From Micromonospora sp. MA102 (GTDB lineage: Bacteria; Actinomycetota; Actinomycetes; Mycobacteriales; Micromonosporaceae), in contig NZ_JAMWEG010000005.1 in NCBI RefSeq assembly GCF_025460765.1, positions 310,001 to 374,000 on the forward strand: a stretch of DNA of 64,000 nucleotides. The letters are read 5' to 3'. A program made the translations under genes and the position numbers. The notes below the pieces were generated by a model. It was not told the DNA's origin and did not search any database. It saw nothing but the letters and a program-made list of their open reading frames with translations. Below are positions 16,951-26,663 of the stretch, in pieces (the stretch's first letter is position 1; every line of letters begins with the position of its first letter).

Positions 16951-19900
16951 TGGCGCGTGGTCCGGAGCAGCCGGCGGACGGCCCCGACGAGCGGCGGGAC
17001 CCGCGTGCCAAGGGCCGCCGGTGGGGGCGGGGCAAGGCCGACGCCGAGCCCGCCGAGGCGGCCGCCGGCGAGGAGTTCGGCTGGATCGACGACCTGCGGA
17101 CGGCCAAGCAGCAGCGCAGTGACCTGGGCCCGGACGGGGAGGCGCCCGGCGCCGTGCCGCCCGCGCGGGGCGGGCTGCCGCCCGCCGCTCCGGGGCCCCG
17201 GCCCGGTCCGGCCGCGCCGGAACCGCCCGGGGCCGCCCGCCCGGGCGCGGTGCCGCCGCCCCCGGCCGCCCGACCCGGGCCGGAGACCCCAGCCGCCCGC
17301 CGTGGCCCCGAGGCCCGCCCGGCGGGCCCCGCCATGCCACCCGCCCGCCCCGGCGGCCCCGAGGCCCGCCCGGCCCCCGCCATGCCACCCGCCCGCCCCG
17401 GCGGCCCCGATCCGGCGGCGCCCCGCCCCCCCGTCGACGGTCCCTGGCCCGGCGCACCGGACCCGGCCCGGCGCCCCGCCGCGCCCACCCGTGGCCCCGG
17501 CGAACCGTCCCGCCCGCCCCGCCGGAGCCCGGACGGGCCGACCGGTCAGCAGCCGCCGGCTCCCGGTCGGATGAGCGGCCCGCCCGGCCCGCGCGTCGCG
17601 CCCCCCGCCGGCCCGGTTCCCGGTCGCGCCGGTCAGGGCGCCGGTTCCGCCCCCGACCGCGGTCACGGTGGCCCGAATCCCGGCCCCGCCTGGCCCGGCC
17701 CCGACGGCGCCCGGAACGCGGTTCCGCCCACGCCGCGCGGCCGGCACGGCGCCGAGGCGCCCGCCGGCCCGGCCGGCGGCCCCCGGCCGGGCGGCGTCGA
17801 CCCGGCGGTCGGGCCCGCCCCCGGCGGCGGCCGGCGGGCCCTGCCCGACGGCGCCGACCCCGGCGTCCGCCCGGTCTCCGGGGCCGGTCGCCGGCCGGCC
17901 TCCGAGGGCGGCGCATCCGGCCGTCGCGGTGCACCCGACCTCGCTCCCGGCGTCCCCCCGGTCACCGGCGGTCACCGGCGGGCCGTGCCCGACGGCGCTC
18001 CGCCCGCCACCGGCCGGCGCGCCCCCGCGGGCCCGGCCGACCCCACGGTCCAGCCCGTCTCCGGTGCCGGCCGGCGCGCCCCCGCGGGCCCGGTCGACCC
18101 CACGGTCCAGCCCGTCTCCGGTGCCGGCCGGCGGGCCGCCGTGGATCCCGGCCGCACCGGCGTGCCCTCGGCGCGCGCCGCCGCGCCCGGCGTCGGCCGG
18201 CCCACCGACCCGGTGACCGGCGGGCCGCAGCCGGGCGAGCCCGAGCCGCGTCGTGGTCGCGCCCCGCAACGCCCCGAGCCGTCCAACGCCGGCGTGCCCA
18301 CCGTGGACGGTGGCGCCGGTCGGAGCGCTGGCCGTCGTCGCGCGGGGGAGCCGGACCACCCGATGGTGCCGCGCACCGGAAACGCCCCGCAGGTGCCCGG
18401 CGCCGGTCCCGACGTCGAGCGTCGGCCGGACGGAGCCGCACCGACCCCGCGCCGCACCACGGCCGGCGCCGCACCCGGCCCCCGGCCCGGTGCCGACGTC
18501 CCACCGACCGGCCGGCGAGCCGGTGCCGTCCCGGCGTCCGCGCCCGGCGGCCGTGCGGCTCCCGACAGCCCGGCGACCGCGTCCGGCCACCGTGCCCCCG
18601 ACGACGCCCCGCCCGCGTCCGGCCGCCGCGCCGCCGCCGACGGGCCGGGTGGACCCGGTGCCACCGGCGGCGGTCCGGCCCCGCGCCGCGCGGCCCACGA
18701 CGCCGCCGACGAGCCGCGCCCGCAGCGTCCCGACCGTCCCGCCGACTGGCTGCGCCAGGCCGGCCGCACCTCGCACAGCGACCCCGCCATGCCGGCGGTC
18801 CGCCGCCCCGGCGGGCCCCCGGTGGACGAGCCGGCCGCCACCCGGCGCGGTGGCCCGACCGCCCCCGACCGTGGCGCGACCGGCCGCGTCGGCGCGGCGG
18901 TGCCGCCCCTGAAGCCCGACCAGGCCGGCCCCACCCGGGGCCCGGCCCGGCCCGCCGGCCCGGCCGCTCCCGGCGACGGTGCCCGTGGCGCCGCCCGGCC
19001 GGACAGCGACGGCACCGGCGGCCTGCCGCCCGGTGGCCCCCGGCCCGGCGGGCGCCCGCCCGCCGACGATCCGGCCCGCACGGGCGGTTTCCCCGCCGGC
19101 GGTGATCCGGCCCGCACGGGCGGTTTCCCGGCCGGCGGTGATCCGGCCCGGTCCGGCGGTGTGCCGGTCGGCGGACGAGGCCGGGGTGGCGATCCCGGCC
19201 GCACCGGCGGTGTCCCCGCCGGTGGTGACCCGGCGCGCACCGGCGGCCTGCCGACCGGCGACCGTCCCGGCGGGCGCGGTCCGGCCGGCGACCCGTCCCG
19301 TACCGGTGGCTTCGCGGCCGGCGACGCACGCGGTCCCGCCAGGGGCGCGGCCCGCCCGGACGGCGGAGTCCCGGCCGGCGAGCCGCGCGCCGCGGCCGGT
19401 GGCCCCCCGGTGGCCCGGGCGGCCGCCTCGGTGGCCCGCCCCGCGGGGCCGGACGAGCGGCCGGCCGGCCGGGCGAACCCGCTCGCGCCGGAGCCCACCC
19501 GGCCCGGAACGGGTGGCCCGGGCGCCGTACCGCAGGGGCCCGGCGCGCCGGCGGTGGCACGGGCGGCCGCGGTCGTACCCCCCGGGGAGCCGGCGGTGGC
19601 GCGGGCCGCCGCGGTCGTGCACCCGGCGGAGGCGCGGCCGGGCCCGGAGGACGGCGCCGGACCGGCGCTGCGCCGGGCCGAGACCGCGCCGGGGGACGCC
19701 GACGACTCGGCGGGCGGCCTGCGGGGCGCCCGCTCGGAGCTACGCCGGCAGATGCGCGAGCGGCGGCGGCTGCGGATGGGCATCCTCGCCCTGGTCAGCG
19801 TGGTGCTGCTCGGCGCGTTGCCGCTCTTCTTCGGGCTGCGCACGCTGAGCCACGACCCGGTCTTCGACACCCTCGACGCGTTGAGCGTGCCGTCCTGGGC

Positions 19901-20369
19901 GGCGACGAAGACGGTGGACAACGTCAGCGGCAGCCGCTGGTGCCTCCAGGACTGCCGGCTGCGGGAACGCACCGTCGAGTCGCAGAAGGCCTGGAAGGAG
20001 ACCGCGCAGGCCTACGAGGCGGCGCTGTCCCAGGACGGCTGGCAGCGGTGGAAGGTGGACCGCTGCCCGGAGCAGAAGGTCAAGGGCAGCTACACCTGCT
20101 GGCGCCGGGACGAACTGACCCTCGACCTCTGGGTGCGCGAGCCCACCTGCGTGCCGCCAGCCGTGGCGGGCGAGCCGGCGCCGTCTCCGGTGCCCGCGCC
20201 CGCAGCGGGGGAGTGCACCGGCTCGTTGGTGTCGGTGAAGGTGCGCAACGCGATCGACGACGAGCGGACCGGGCCGCAGCCGACCACCGATCCGTCACTC
20301 ACCGGCGAGGACCCGTACCCGACCCTCACCGACGACCCGCTCGGTGAGCCGGCACCCTCACCGTCGTGA
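16950..20369 (+). CDS. very large Pro/Gly/Ala/Arg-rich disordered protein with one membrane helix and an extracellular C-terminal domain
   Basis: 1139 residues, no named family recognised. A short ordered N-terminus contains FGWIDDLRTAKQQR. About residues 60-910 are low-complexity Pro, Gly, Ala, Arg and Asp with tandem repeats and no predicted fold. A basic stretch (RRQMRERRRLR) precedes the single membrane helix, about residues 943-963 (MGILALVSVVLLGALPLFFG). The about 175-residue tail should be outside the cell and has ordered sequence with several Cys (RWCLQDC, RCPEQ, SYTCWRRDE, PTC, GEC) likely forming disulfides, then a Pro-rich end. It overlaps rarA by 1 nt and precedes the DUF948-DUF6167-alaS cluster. 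Confidence 0.85.
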   Translation: MARGPEQPADGPDERRDPRAKGRRWGRGKADAEPAEAAAGEEFGWIDDLRTAKQQRSDLGPDGEAPGAVPPARGGLPPAAPGPRPGPAAPEPPGAARPGAVPPPPAARPGPETPAARRGPEARPAGPAMPPARPGGPEARPAPAMPPARPGGPDPAAPRPPVDGPWPGAPDPARRPAAPTRGPGEPSRPPRRSPDGPTGQQPPAPGRMSGPPGPRVAPPAGPVPGRAGQGAGSAPDRGHGGPNPGPAWPGPDGARNAVPPTPRGRHGAEAPAGPAGGPRPGGVDPAVGPAPGGGRRALPDGADPGVRPVSGAGRRPASEGGASGRRGAPDLAPGVPPVTGGHRRAVPDGAPPATGRRAPAGPADPTVQPVSGAGRRAPAGPVDPTVQPVSGAGRRAAVDPGRTGVPSARAAAPGVGRPTDPVTGGPQPGEPEPRRGRAPQRPEPSNAGVPTVDGGAGRSAGRRRAGEPDHPMVPRTGNAPQVPGAGPDVERRPDGAAPTPRRTTAGAAPGPRPGADVPPTGRRAGAVPASAPGGRAAPDSPATASGHRAPDDAPPASGRRAAADGPGGPGATGGGPAPRRAAHDAADEPRPQRPDRPADWLRQAGRTSHSDPAMPAVRRPGGPPVDEPAATRRGGPTAPDRGATGRVGAAVPPLKPDQAGPTRGPARPAGPAAPGDGARGAARPDSDGTGGLPPGGPRPGGRPPADDPARTGGFPAGGDPARTGGFPAGGDPARSGGVPVGGRGRGGDPGRTGGVPAGGDPARTGGLPTGDRPGGRGPAGDPSRTGGFAAGDARGPARGAARPDGGVPAGEPRAAAGGPPVARAAASVARPAGPDERPAGRANPLAPEPTRPGTGGPGAVPQGPGAPAVARAAAVVPPGEPAVARAAAVVHPAEARPGPEDGAGPALRRAETAPGDADDSAGGLRGARSELRRQMRERRRLRMGILALVSVVLLGALPLFFGLRTLSHDPVFDTLDALSVPSWAATKTVDNVSGSRWCLQDCRLRERTVESQKAWKETAQAYEAALSQDGWQRWKVDRCPEQKVKGSYTCWRRDELTLDLWVREPTCVPPAVAGEPAPSPVPAPAAGECTGSLVSVKVRNAIDDERTGPQPTTDPSLTGEDPYPTLTDDPLGEPAPSPS
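17331..17411 (+). repeat. 48-bp tandem repeat inside the disordered protein gene
   Basis: GCCATGCCAC recurs at 17331 and 17379, and the intervening sequence encodes a 16-residue unit reading AMPPARPGGPEARPA-like, with almost two copies. Confidence 0.65.
18011..18137 (+). repeat. 57-bp tandem repeat inside the disordered protein gene
   Basis: Units start at 18011, 18068 and 18125 (partial). Each encodes the 19 residues AGRRAPAGPxDPTVQPVSG; the first two units are nearly identical in DNA, so the duplication is recent. Confidence 0.75.
19068..19175 (+). repeat. 36-bp tandem repeat inside the disordered protein gene
   Basis: Units start at 19068, 19104 and 19140. Each encodes DPARTGGFPAGG or a close variant. 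Further degenerate RTGG units follow to about 19310 (GRTGGVPAGG, ARTGGLPTG, SRTGGFAAG). Confidence 0.75.
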
Positions 20370-20515
20370 GCCGGTTTCCATCACGGACGGTAGGGTCTGG
20401 GGCTGGCGGGGCCCGTCCGCCCCGTTGACCGGTCACGGGTCGGCGTGCGACGGACCGGCCAGGTACGGTCGCGCGTCCCGGGGCGTCGGGTCCCGGGACA
20501 CTGCTTGAGGAGGAC

Positions 20516-20983
20516 ATGGGCGTGAGTGGTGGAGAGATCGCTGCGCTGATCGCGGCCGGCGCGTTCCTGATGCTGGTGCTCGTGCTGGCGGTGCCCATCC
20601 TGCGGCTGCGGCACACCGTCGACGCGACGACCCGCATGATCGCCGACCTGAACGACCGCACGGCGCCGCTGCTCGGTGACGTGAACACCACCGTGAAGAA
20701 CGTCAACACGGCCCTGGAGCAGGTGCAGACCTCCCTCGACGGGGTCAACCTGCAGCTGGCCAAGGTGGACACCATGACCACCCACGCGCAGAACGTCACC
20801 GCGAACGTCGCGAACCTGGCCGCCGTGGTCTCCGCCGCCGCCGCGAACCCGCTGGTCAAGGTCGCCGCGTTCGGCTACGGCGTACGCAAGGCCGCCGCCG
20901 CGCGCCGGCACGCCGAGACCGAGCGCGAGGTGCGCGACACCATCAAGCAGCAGCGCCGGGCCGCCAGGCGCGGCAACCGCTGA
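20516..20983 (+). CDS. DUF948 membrane-anchored protein
   Basis: 155 residues: one N-terminal membrane helix (about 8-28), then a long amphipathic helical stretch rich in Val, Asn and Leu at heptad spacing (VNTTVKNVNTALEQVQTSLD) and a basic C-terminus. This is the DUF948 pattern, found upstream of alaS across actinobacteria. GAGGAGG lies just before ATG 20516. The role is unknown; the coiled-coil shape suggests an envelope scaffold. Confidence 0.85.
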   Translation: MGVSGGEIAALIAAGAFLMLVLVLAVPILRLRHTVDATTRMIADLNDRTAPLLGDVNTTVKNVNTALEQVQTSLDGVNLQLAKVDTMTTHAQNVTANVANLAAVVSAAAANPLVKVAAFGYGVRKAAAARRHAETEREVRDTIKQQRRAARRGNR

Positions 20984-21014
20984 CCCGGCCGGCGAACAGC
21001 GGGAGGATGAGAGC

Positions 21015-21320
21015 ATGAGGCGGTTGTTCTGGCTGGGCATCGGCCTGGCCGTGGGCGTGCTGGTGGTCCGCAAGGCCACCCGGACCGCGCAGGCGTACAC
21101 GCCGGCGGGGATCGCCAGCGGGCTGTCCGAGTCGGCCGGCGGTCTCGTCGAGTCGGTCCGCAGCTTCGTGGACGACGTCCGGGCCGGGATGGCCGAGCGC
21201 GAGCAGGAGATTCACGAGGCCTTCGCCCGCGGCGAGGCGTACGACGACGAGTTCGCCGAGCTGCGGGAGGACCCGCGGATCGGTGACCGAGAGATTTTCC
21301 CGGAGGAGCACCAGCGATGA
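21015..21320 (+). CDS. DUF6167 family protein
   Basis: 101 residues. A short N-terminal hydrophobic helix (about 4-20) is followed by [20 protein letters not shown] and acidic helical sequence ending EIFPEEHQR. It is the usual companion between DUF948 and alaS in actinobacteria. The stop overlaps the alaS start (ATGA), so it is translationally coupled to alaS. Function unknown. Confidence 0.8.
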   Translation: MRRLFWLGIGLAVGVLVVRKATRTAQAYTPAGIASGLSESAGGLVESVRSFVDDVRAGMAEREQEIHEAFARGEAYDDEFAELREDPRIGDREIFPEEHQR

Positions 21321-23995
21321 AGACGGCGGAGATCAAGCGGCGGTACCTCGCCCACTTCGAGGCCAACGGCCACGCCGTGGTGCCGTCCGCTCCGCTGCCC
21401 GCCATCAGCGACCCGAACCTGCTGTTCGTCAACGCCGGCATGGTGCAGTTCGTCCCCTACTTCCTGGGCCAGCAGACCCCGCCGTACCGGCGTGCGGTCA
21501 GCGTGCAGAAGTGCATCCGGACGCCGGACATCGACGAGGTCGGCAAGACCAGCCGGCACGGCACGTTCTTCCAGATGAACGGCAACTTCTCCTTCGGCGA
21601 CTACTTCAAGGACGGCGCCATCCCGCTGGCCTGGGACCTGGTCACCAAGCCGGTCGAGGCGGGCGGCTTCGGGCTGGACCCGGAGCGGATCTGGCCGACG
21701 GTCTACCTGGACGACGACGAGGCGTTCCAGCTCTGGCGGTCGGTCGGCGTGCCCGCCGAGCGGATCGTCCGCCGGGGCAAGGCGGACAACTTCTGGTCGA
21801 TGGGCATCCCCGGCCCGTGCGGCCCGTGCTCGGAGCTGTTCTACGACCGCGGCCCGGAGTACGGCCGCGAGGGCGGCCCGGCGGTCGACGAGGACCGCTA
21901 CATGGAGTTCTGGAACCTCGTCTTCATGCAGTTCGAGCGGGGGCCGGGCACCGGCAAGGAGGACTACCCGATCCTCGGTGAGCTGCCGGCGAAGAACATC
22001 GACACGGGCATGGGCCTGGAGCGGATGGCCTCCATCCTCCAGGGCGTCGACAACCTCTACGAGATCGACGAGGTCCGGCCGATCCTGGCCCGGGCCGCCG
22101 AGCTGACCGGCAAGCGTTACGGCGCGCACTCCGGCCACGTGGCCAGCGAGTCGCACCCGGACGACGTGCGGCTGCGGGTGATTGCCGACCACGTGCGCAC
22201 GGCGCTCATGCTGATCGGCGACGGGGTGACCCCGTCGAACGAGGGCCGCGGCTACGTGCTGCGCCGGATCATGCGCCGGGCCATCCGCGCGGTCCGCCTC
22301 CTCGGTTACCAGGACCGGGCGCTGCCCGAGCTGCTGCCGGTGGCCCGGGACTGCATGGCCCCGTCCTACCCGGAGCTGGCCGAGGACTTCGGCCGGATCT
22401 CCCAGTACGCGTACGCCGAGGAGGACGCCTTCCTCGCCACCCTGCGGGCGGGCACCACGATCCTGGACACCGCCATCGCGGAGACCAAGTCGGCCGGGCA
22501 GGCGTCGATCTCCGGTGACAAGGCGTTCCAGCTGCACGACACGTACGGCTTCCCGATCGACCTGACGCTGGAGATCGCGGCGGAGCAGGGCCTCCAGGTC
22601 GACGCGGAGGGCTTCCGCCGGCTGATGGCCGACCAGCGCAGCCGGGCCAAGGCCGACGCGCAGGCGCGCAAGACCGGGCACACCGACGTGTCGGCGTACC
22701 GGTCGGTGCTCGACGGCGGCGGGGCGGTGGAGTTCACCGGCTACACCGAGCTGACCCGGGAGTCCCGGGTGCGGGCGCTGCTGGCCGGCGGCGCCCAGGT
22801 GGCCGCGGCGGTCGAGGGCGACACGATCGAGCTGGTGCTCGACACCACGCCGTTCTACGCGGAGGGCGGCGGCCAGCAGCCCGACCAGGGCCTGATCACG
22901 GTCGGCGGCGGCCAGCTCGAGGTCTTCGACGTGCAGCAGCCGGTGCCGGGGTTGATCGTGCACCGGGCCAAGGTGCTCCGCGGTGAGGTGCGCGCCGGCG
23001 AGACCGGCTACGCCGAGATCGACGTGTCCCGGCGGCGGGCCATCTCCCGTTCGCACACGGCCACCCACCTGGTGCACCAGACCATGCGCAACTTCCTCGG
23101 CGAGTCGGCCACCCAGGCGGGTTCGCTGAATGCGCCGGGCCGGCTGCGGTTCGACTTCAACACCCCGACGGGGGTGGCGCCGAGCGTGCTGCACGACGTG
23201 GAGCAGCAGGTCAACGAGGTGCTCCTGGCCGACCTGGAGGTGCACGCCTTCATCACCAGCCAGGAGGAGGCGCGCCGGATCGGCGCCATGGCGCTGTTCG
23301 GCGAGAAGTACGGCGAGCGGGTCCGGGTCGTCGAGGTCGGCGACTACGCCCGAGAGCTGTGCGGGGGCACGCACGTGGCCCGCTCGGCCCAGCTGGGCCT
23401 CGTCAAGATCCTCTCCGAGGCGTCGGTGGGTTCCGGGGTGCGCCGGATCGAGGCGCTGGTCGGCATGGACGCCTTCGGCTTCCTGGCCCGCGAGCACCTG
23501 CTGGTGTCCCGGCTCGCCGAGCTGTTCCGGGTGCCGGGTGACCAGGTCGCCGACCGGGTGGAGCAGACCGTCACGCAGCTCCGCGACGCGGAGAAGGAGC
23601 TGGAGAAGCTCCGCGCCCAGCTAGTGCTCGGCGGGGCCGCGGCTCTGGCGGCGCAGGCGAAGGACGTCCGCGGCGTCGCGTACGTCGGCACCGAGGCGCC
23701 CGAGGGCGCGGCCGGCAACGACGTGCGGACCCTGGCCCAGGAGATCCGGGGCCGGATCGACCCGGTCCGCCCGGCCGTGGTGGCGGTGGCGGCCCGGGCG
23801 AACGGCAAGGCGTCCCTGGTGGTGGCCGTGAACCAGGCCGCGCGCGGCCGGGGCCTGACCGCGAAGGACCTGGTGAAGGCGGCCTTCTCGGGTCGCGGCG
23901 GTGGCAGCGACGACCTCGCTCAGGGCGGCGGCCTGCCCGCCGCGGAGGCGCCGAACCTGCTGGCCACCGTGGAGAAGGCGATCGCCGACGTCTGA
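21317..23995 (+). CDS. alaS: alanyl-tRNA synthetase
   Basis: 892 residues, full length. The class II core begins with [20 protein letters not shown] and the motif 2 region [20 protein letters not shown]. The middle helical domain recognises the G3-U70 tRNA pair. The editing domain shows [11 protein letters not shown] (two zinc-binding His) and ELCGGTHV (Cys and His), which hydrolyses misformed Ser- and Gly-tRNA. The C-Ala part ends in [12 protein letters not shown], the DHHA1-type glycine motif. The start is set by overlap with the preceding stop. A hairpin after the stop separates it from ruvX. Confidence 0.97.
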   Translation: MKTAEIKRRYLAHFEANGHAVVPSAPLPAISDPNLLFVNAGMVQFVPYFLGQQTPPYRRAVSVQKCIRTPDIDEVGKTSRHGTFFQMNGNFSFGDYFKDGAIPLAWDLVTKPVEAGGFGLDPERIWPTVYLDDDEAFQLWRSVGVPAERIVRRGKADNFWSMGIPGPCGPCSELFYDRGPEYGREGGPAVDEDRYMEFWNLVFMQFERGPGTGKEDYPILGELPAKNIDTGMGLERMASILQGVDNLYEIDEVRPILARAAELTGKRYGAHSGHVASESHPDDVRLRVIADHVRTALMLIGDGVTPSNEGRGYVLRRIMRRAIRAVRLLGYQDRALPELLPVARDCMAPSYPELAEDFGRISQYAYAEEDAFLATLRAGTTILDTAIAETKSAGQASISGDKAFQLHDTYGFPIDLTLEIAAEQGLQVDAEGFRRLMADQRSRAKADAQARKTGHTDVSAYRSVLDGGGAVEFTGYTELTRESRVRALLAGGAQVAAAVEGDTIELVLDTTPFYAEGGGQQPDQGLITVGGGQLEVFDVQQPVPGLIVHRAKVLRGEVRAGETGYAEIDVSRRRAISRSHTATHLVHQTMRNFLGESATQAGSLNAPGRLRFDFNTPTGVAPSVLHDVEQQVNEVLLADLEVHAFITSQEEARRIGAMALFGEKYGERVRVVEVGDYARELCGGTHVARSAQLGLVKILSEASVGSGVRRIEALVGMDAFGFLAREHLLVSRLAELFRVPGDQVADRVEQTVTQLRDAEKELEKLRAQLVLGGAAALAAQAKDVRGVAYVGTEAPEGAAGNDVRTLAQEIRGRIDPVRPAVVAVAARANGKASLVVAVNQAARGRGLTAKDLVKAAFSGRGGGSDDLAQGGGLPAAEAPNLLATVEKAIADV

Positions 23996-24012
23996 TGTGC
24001 GCACCGATGGAA

Positions 24013-24042
24013 GCCAGGGCGGGCCGCCGGGTCCGCCCTGGC
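24013..24042 (+). terminator. hairpin between alaS and ruvX
   Basis: A 10-bp perfect stem (GCCAGGGCGG with CCGCCCTGGC) and 10-nt loop lies 17 nt after the alaS stop. It could reduce readthrough into ruvX or stabilise the alaS 3' end. There is no T-run. Confidence 0.45.
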
Positions 24043-24069
24043 CCGTACCGGAGGGGAAGTGTCCGGTAG

Positions 24070-24531
24070 ATGGCTGAACTGTCCCGTGGTGTCCGGCTCG
24101 GCGTCGACGTCGGCCAGGTCCGGGTCGGGGTGGCTCGTTCCGATCCGCACGGCGTCCTGGCCACCCCGCTGGTCACCCTGGCCCGCGATCTGACGACCGG
24201 CCCGGACGCGGTGCCCACCGACATCGCCGAGCTGGTCCGGCTGGCCGCGGAGCACGAGGCGGTCGAGATCGTCGTCGGCCTGCCGGTCAACCTCGCCGGA
24301 AAGCATGGTCCCGCGGCGGCGAACGTCTCAGCGTACGCTGCCCGGTTGGCCGATGTAATGGGGTCGATTCCGGTGACGCTGACGGACGAGAGGATGTCGA
24401 CCGTGGTCGCGAGTCGTAGGCTGGCCGAACGGGGCGTCCGGGGAAAGCGCCAACGGGCGGTGGTCGACCAGGCCGCCGCGGTGGAGATTCTGCAGAGCTG
24501 GCTGGACGCGCAGCGGAGGCGGACGCAATGA
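24070..24531 (+). CDS. ruvX: putative pre-16S rRNA nuclease / Holliday junction resolvase (YqgF/RuvX)
   Basis: 153 residues with the RNase H-like YqgF fold: GVDVGQVRVGVARSD (first catalytic Asp), EIVVGLPVNLAGKHGP, LTDERMST (conserved Glu) and VDQAAAVEILQSWLD (last Asp). The Escherichia coli homologue matures the 16S rRNA 5' end; the name ruvX is historical. Its stop overlaps the mltG start (ATGA). Confidence 0.93.
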   Translation: MAELSRGVRLGVDVGQVRVGVARSDPHGVLATPLVTLARDLTTGPDAVPTDIAELVRLAAEHEAVEIVVGLPVNLAGKHGPAAANVSAYAARLADVMGSIPVTLTDERMSTVVASRRLAERGVRGKRQRAVVDQAAAVEILQSWLDAQRRRTQ

Positions 24532-25748
24532 TCGACGATCTTGATCTGGGGTTCGACGAGGCGGAGAGGGGGGAGAAGGGCCGGCACCGGCGCAGCGCCG
24601 TGCGCAAGCGCAACGGTGGTTCGGGTGGCGGCCGGGGCAAGACCATCTTCGCCCTGCTGATGGCGATCGTGCTGCTGGGCGGCATCGGCGGCGGCGCGTA
24701 CGTAGGCTTCGACCGGATCCGCAACCACTTCGTCACCCCGGACTACGACGGGCCGGGCACGGGCGAGGTGCTGATCGAGGTGAAGGCCGGCGACACCCTC
24801 ACCGACATGGGGATCACCCTCTACGACGCCGGCGTGGTGAAGAGCACCAAGGCGTTCATCGAGGCCGCCGACGCGAACTCGCGCAGCAAGAACATCCAGG
24901 TCGGCCGCTACAAGGTCCGCAAGCAGATGAAGGCCGCGGACGTGATCACGCTGATGCTCGACCCGAAGAGCCGGGTGGTCAACGGGGTGACCATCCCCGA
25001 GGGCACGATCAGCGTGAACATCTACCAGATCCTCTCCAAGCAGACCAAGATCCCGGTCAAGGACTTCCAGACCGCCGCGAAGGACCCGGTCAAGCTGGGC
25101 GTGCCCGCCTTCTGGTTCAACCGGGAAGACGGCAAGAAGGGCCCGAAGAGCATCGAGGGCTTCCTCTACCCGTCCACCTACGAGATCCCGCCGAAGGCGA
25201 CCGCCGAGCAGATCCTGTCGATGATGGTGGACCAGTTCCTGACCGTGGCCCAGCAGCTCGACTTCGTCGACCGGGCGCAGAAGGAGCGGAAGATCTCGCC
25301 GTACGAGGCGCTGATCACCGCCTCGATCGCCGAGGCCGAGTCGGTCAACGCGGTGGACCTGCCGAAGGTCTCCCGGGTGATCTACAACCGGGTCTACGCC
25401 GGCAAGATCGGCTGCAAGTGCCTCGGCATCGACAGCGGCATCAACTACTACTTCCGCCTGCAGGGCAAGGACCCGAAGGACTCCGACGACCTGCTGCAGA
25501 GCGAGATCAACGACCTGAAGAACCCGTACAACACGCACAACGTCGCCGGCCTGCCGATCACCCCGATCAGCAACCCGGGTGAGGCCGCGCTCAAGGGCGC
25601 CCTGGAGCCGCCGCCCGGCGACTGGATCTTCTTCATGACGGTGGACCAGAAGGGCACCATGGGCTACGGCTCGAACGACGCCGACTTCCGCAAGCTGCAG
25701 CGGCAGATGTGCGACAACAAGGTGCTCACCGGGGAGAACTGCACCTGA
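24528..25748 (+). CDS. mltG: endolytic murein transglycosylase MltG (YceG-like)
   Basis: 406 residues: about 35 basic cytoplasmic residues, a membrane helix (about 39-61), then an extracellular part with a LysM-like segment (VKAGDTLTDMGITLYDAGVV) and the YceG catalytic domain. IEGFLYPSTYEIP and SIAEAESVNAVDLPKVSRVI contain the conserved catalytic Glu region, and GLPITPISNPGEAALKGALE is the family C-terminal motif. It cuts nascent glycan strands and so sets their length. It overlaps ruvX and aroE. Confidence 0.94.
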   Translation: MIDDLDLGFDEAERGEKGRHRRSAVRKRNGGSGGGRGKTIFALLMAIVLLGGIGGGAYVGFDRIRNHFVTPDYDGPGTGEVLIEVKAGDTLTDMGITLYDAGVVKSTKAFIEAADANSRSKNIQVGRYKVRKQMKAADVITLMLDPKSRVVNGVTIPEGTISVNIYQILSKQTKIPVKDFQTAAKDPVKLGVPAFWFNREDGKKGPKSIEGFLYPSTYEIPPKATAEQILSMMVDQFLTVAQQLDFVDRAQKERKISPYEALITASIAEAESVNAVDLPKVSRVIYNRVYAGKIGCKCLGIDSGINYYFRLQGKDPKDSDDLLQSEINDLKNPYNTHNVAGLPITPISNPGEAALKGALEPPPGDWIFFMTVDQKGTMGYGSNDADFRKLQRQMCDNKVLTGENCT

Positions 25749-26563
25749 TGAAGGCCGCCGTGGTCGGCCGGCCGATCGCCCACTCGCTCTCCCCGGTGAT
25801 CCACAACGCCGGGTACGCGGCGGCCGGGCTGACCGGGTGGTCGTACACCCGGATCGAGTGCGCGGCCGACGAGCTGGCCGGCCTGGTCGCGGGCCTCGGC
25901 CCGGAGTGGGCCGGCCTGTCGGTCACCATGCCGGGCAAGGAGGCGGCGCTCGCGGTGGCCGACGAGGCCTCGCCGATCGCCGCCGCGGTCGGCGCCGCCA
26001 ACACGTTGGTACGCCGGCCGGACGGCACCTGGTACGCCGACAACACCGACGTCGCGGGCATGGTCGACGTGCTCACCGGCGCCGGCTGCGCGGCCGGTGC
26101 CACGGTCACCGTGCTGGGCGCGGGCGGCACCGCCCGGGCGGCCATCGCGGCGGCGGCCCGGATCGGCGCGGCCGAGGTGACAGTGGTGGCGCGGCGGCCG
26201 GAGGCGGTGCGGGAGCTGGGCTCGACGGCCGAGGCGGTCGGCGTTCCGCTGGCCGGCGCGCCCTGGGACGGCGCCCCGGCGCACGCCCGGGCCGACCTCG
26301 TGGTCTCCACGGTGCCGAAGGGCGTGGCCGACCCGCTCGCGGACAACTTCGACTGGCGGCCCGGGACGGTCTTCTTCGACGTGGTCTACGACCCGTGGCC
26401 CACACCGCTCGCCGCGGCGGCGGTCGCCGCCGGCTGCCGGGTGGTCTCCGGGCTGGACCTGTTGCTGGCCCAGGCGGTCGGCCAGTTCGAGCAGTTCACC
26501 GGCGTGTCCGCGCCCCGCGACGCGATGCGCGCCGCGCTGGCCGGGGCCCGCGCGGAGGCCTGA
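25748..26563 (+). CDS. aroE: shikimate dehydrogenase
   Basis: 271 residues. It reduces 3-dehydroshikimate to shikimate with NADPH. Visible sites: [15 protein letters not shown]-type shikimate loop (HSLSPVIHN, 12-20), VTMPGKEAA with the catalytic Lys, NTDVAGMVD with the catalytic Asp, and the dinucleotide loop [13 protein letters not shown] 25748 shares its A with the mltG stop. The actinobacterial order mltG-aroE-aroC-aroK is conserved. Confidence 0.94.
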   Translation: MKAAVVGRPIAHSLSPVIHNAGYAAAGLTGWSYTRIECAADELAGLVAGLGPEWAGLSVTMPGKEAALAVADEASPIAAAVGAANTLVRRPDGTWYADNTDVAGMVDVLTGAGCAAGATVTVLGAGGTARAAIAAAARIGAAEVTVVARRPEAVRELGSTAEAVGVPLAGAPWDGAPAHARADLVVSTVPKGVADPLADNFDWRPGTVFFDVVYDPWPTPLAAAAVAAGCRVVSGLDLLLAQAVGQFEQFTGVSAPRDAMRAALAGARAEA

Positions 26564-26592
26564 CCGCGCGGTCACCGCCCGCCGGGCGGACG

Positions 26593-26618
26593 GCCGCGTC
26601 CGCAGGGCGGGACGCGGC
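26593..26618 (+). terminator. hairpin between aroE and aroC
   Basis: A 9-bp perfect stem (GCCGCGTCC with GGACGCGGC) with an 8-nt loop. A separate 14-bp perfect palindrome TGACCGCGCGGTCA begins on the aroE stop (26561-26574). Together they may limit readthrough, and aroC has a candidate leaderless promoter of its own (CAGACT 26651-26656). Confidence 0.4.
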
Positions 26619-26663
26619 GGGCGGGACGATCCGCTGGACACCGGGCGTGACAGACTGACCGCT

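Noticed and set aside
17331-19310. Repeats in the 16950-20369 gene as a CRISPR array or minisatellite outside a gene
   Set aside because: All units are multiples of three, keep the frame and lack unique spacers; they encode low-complexity protein.
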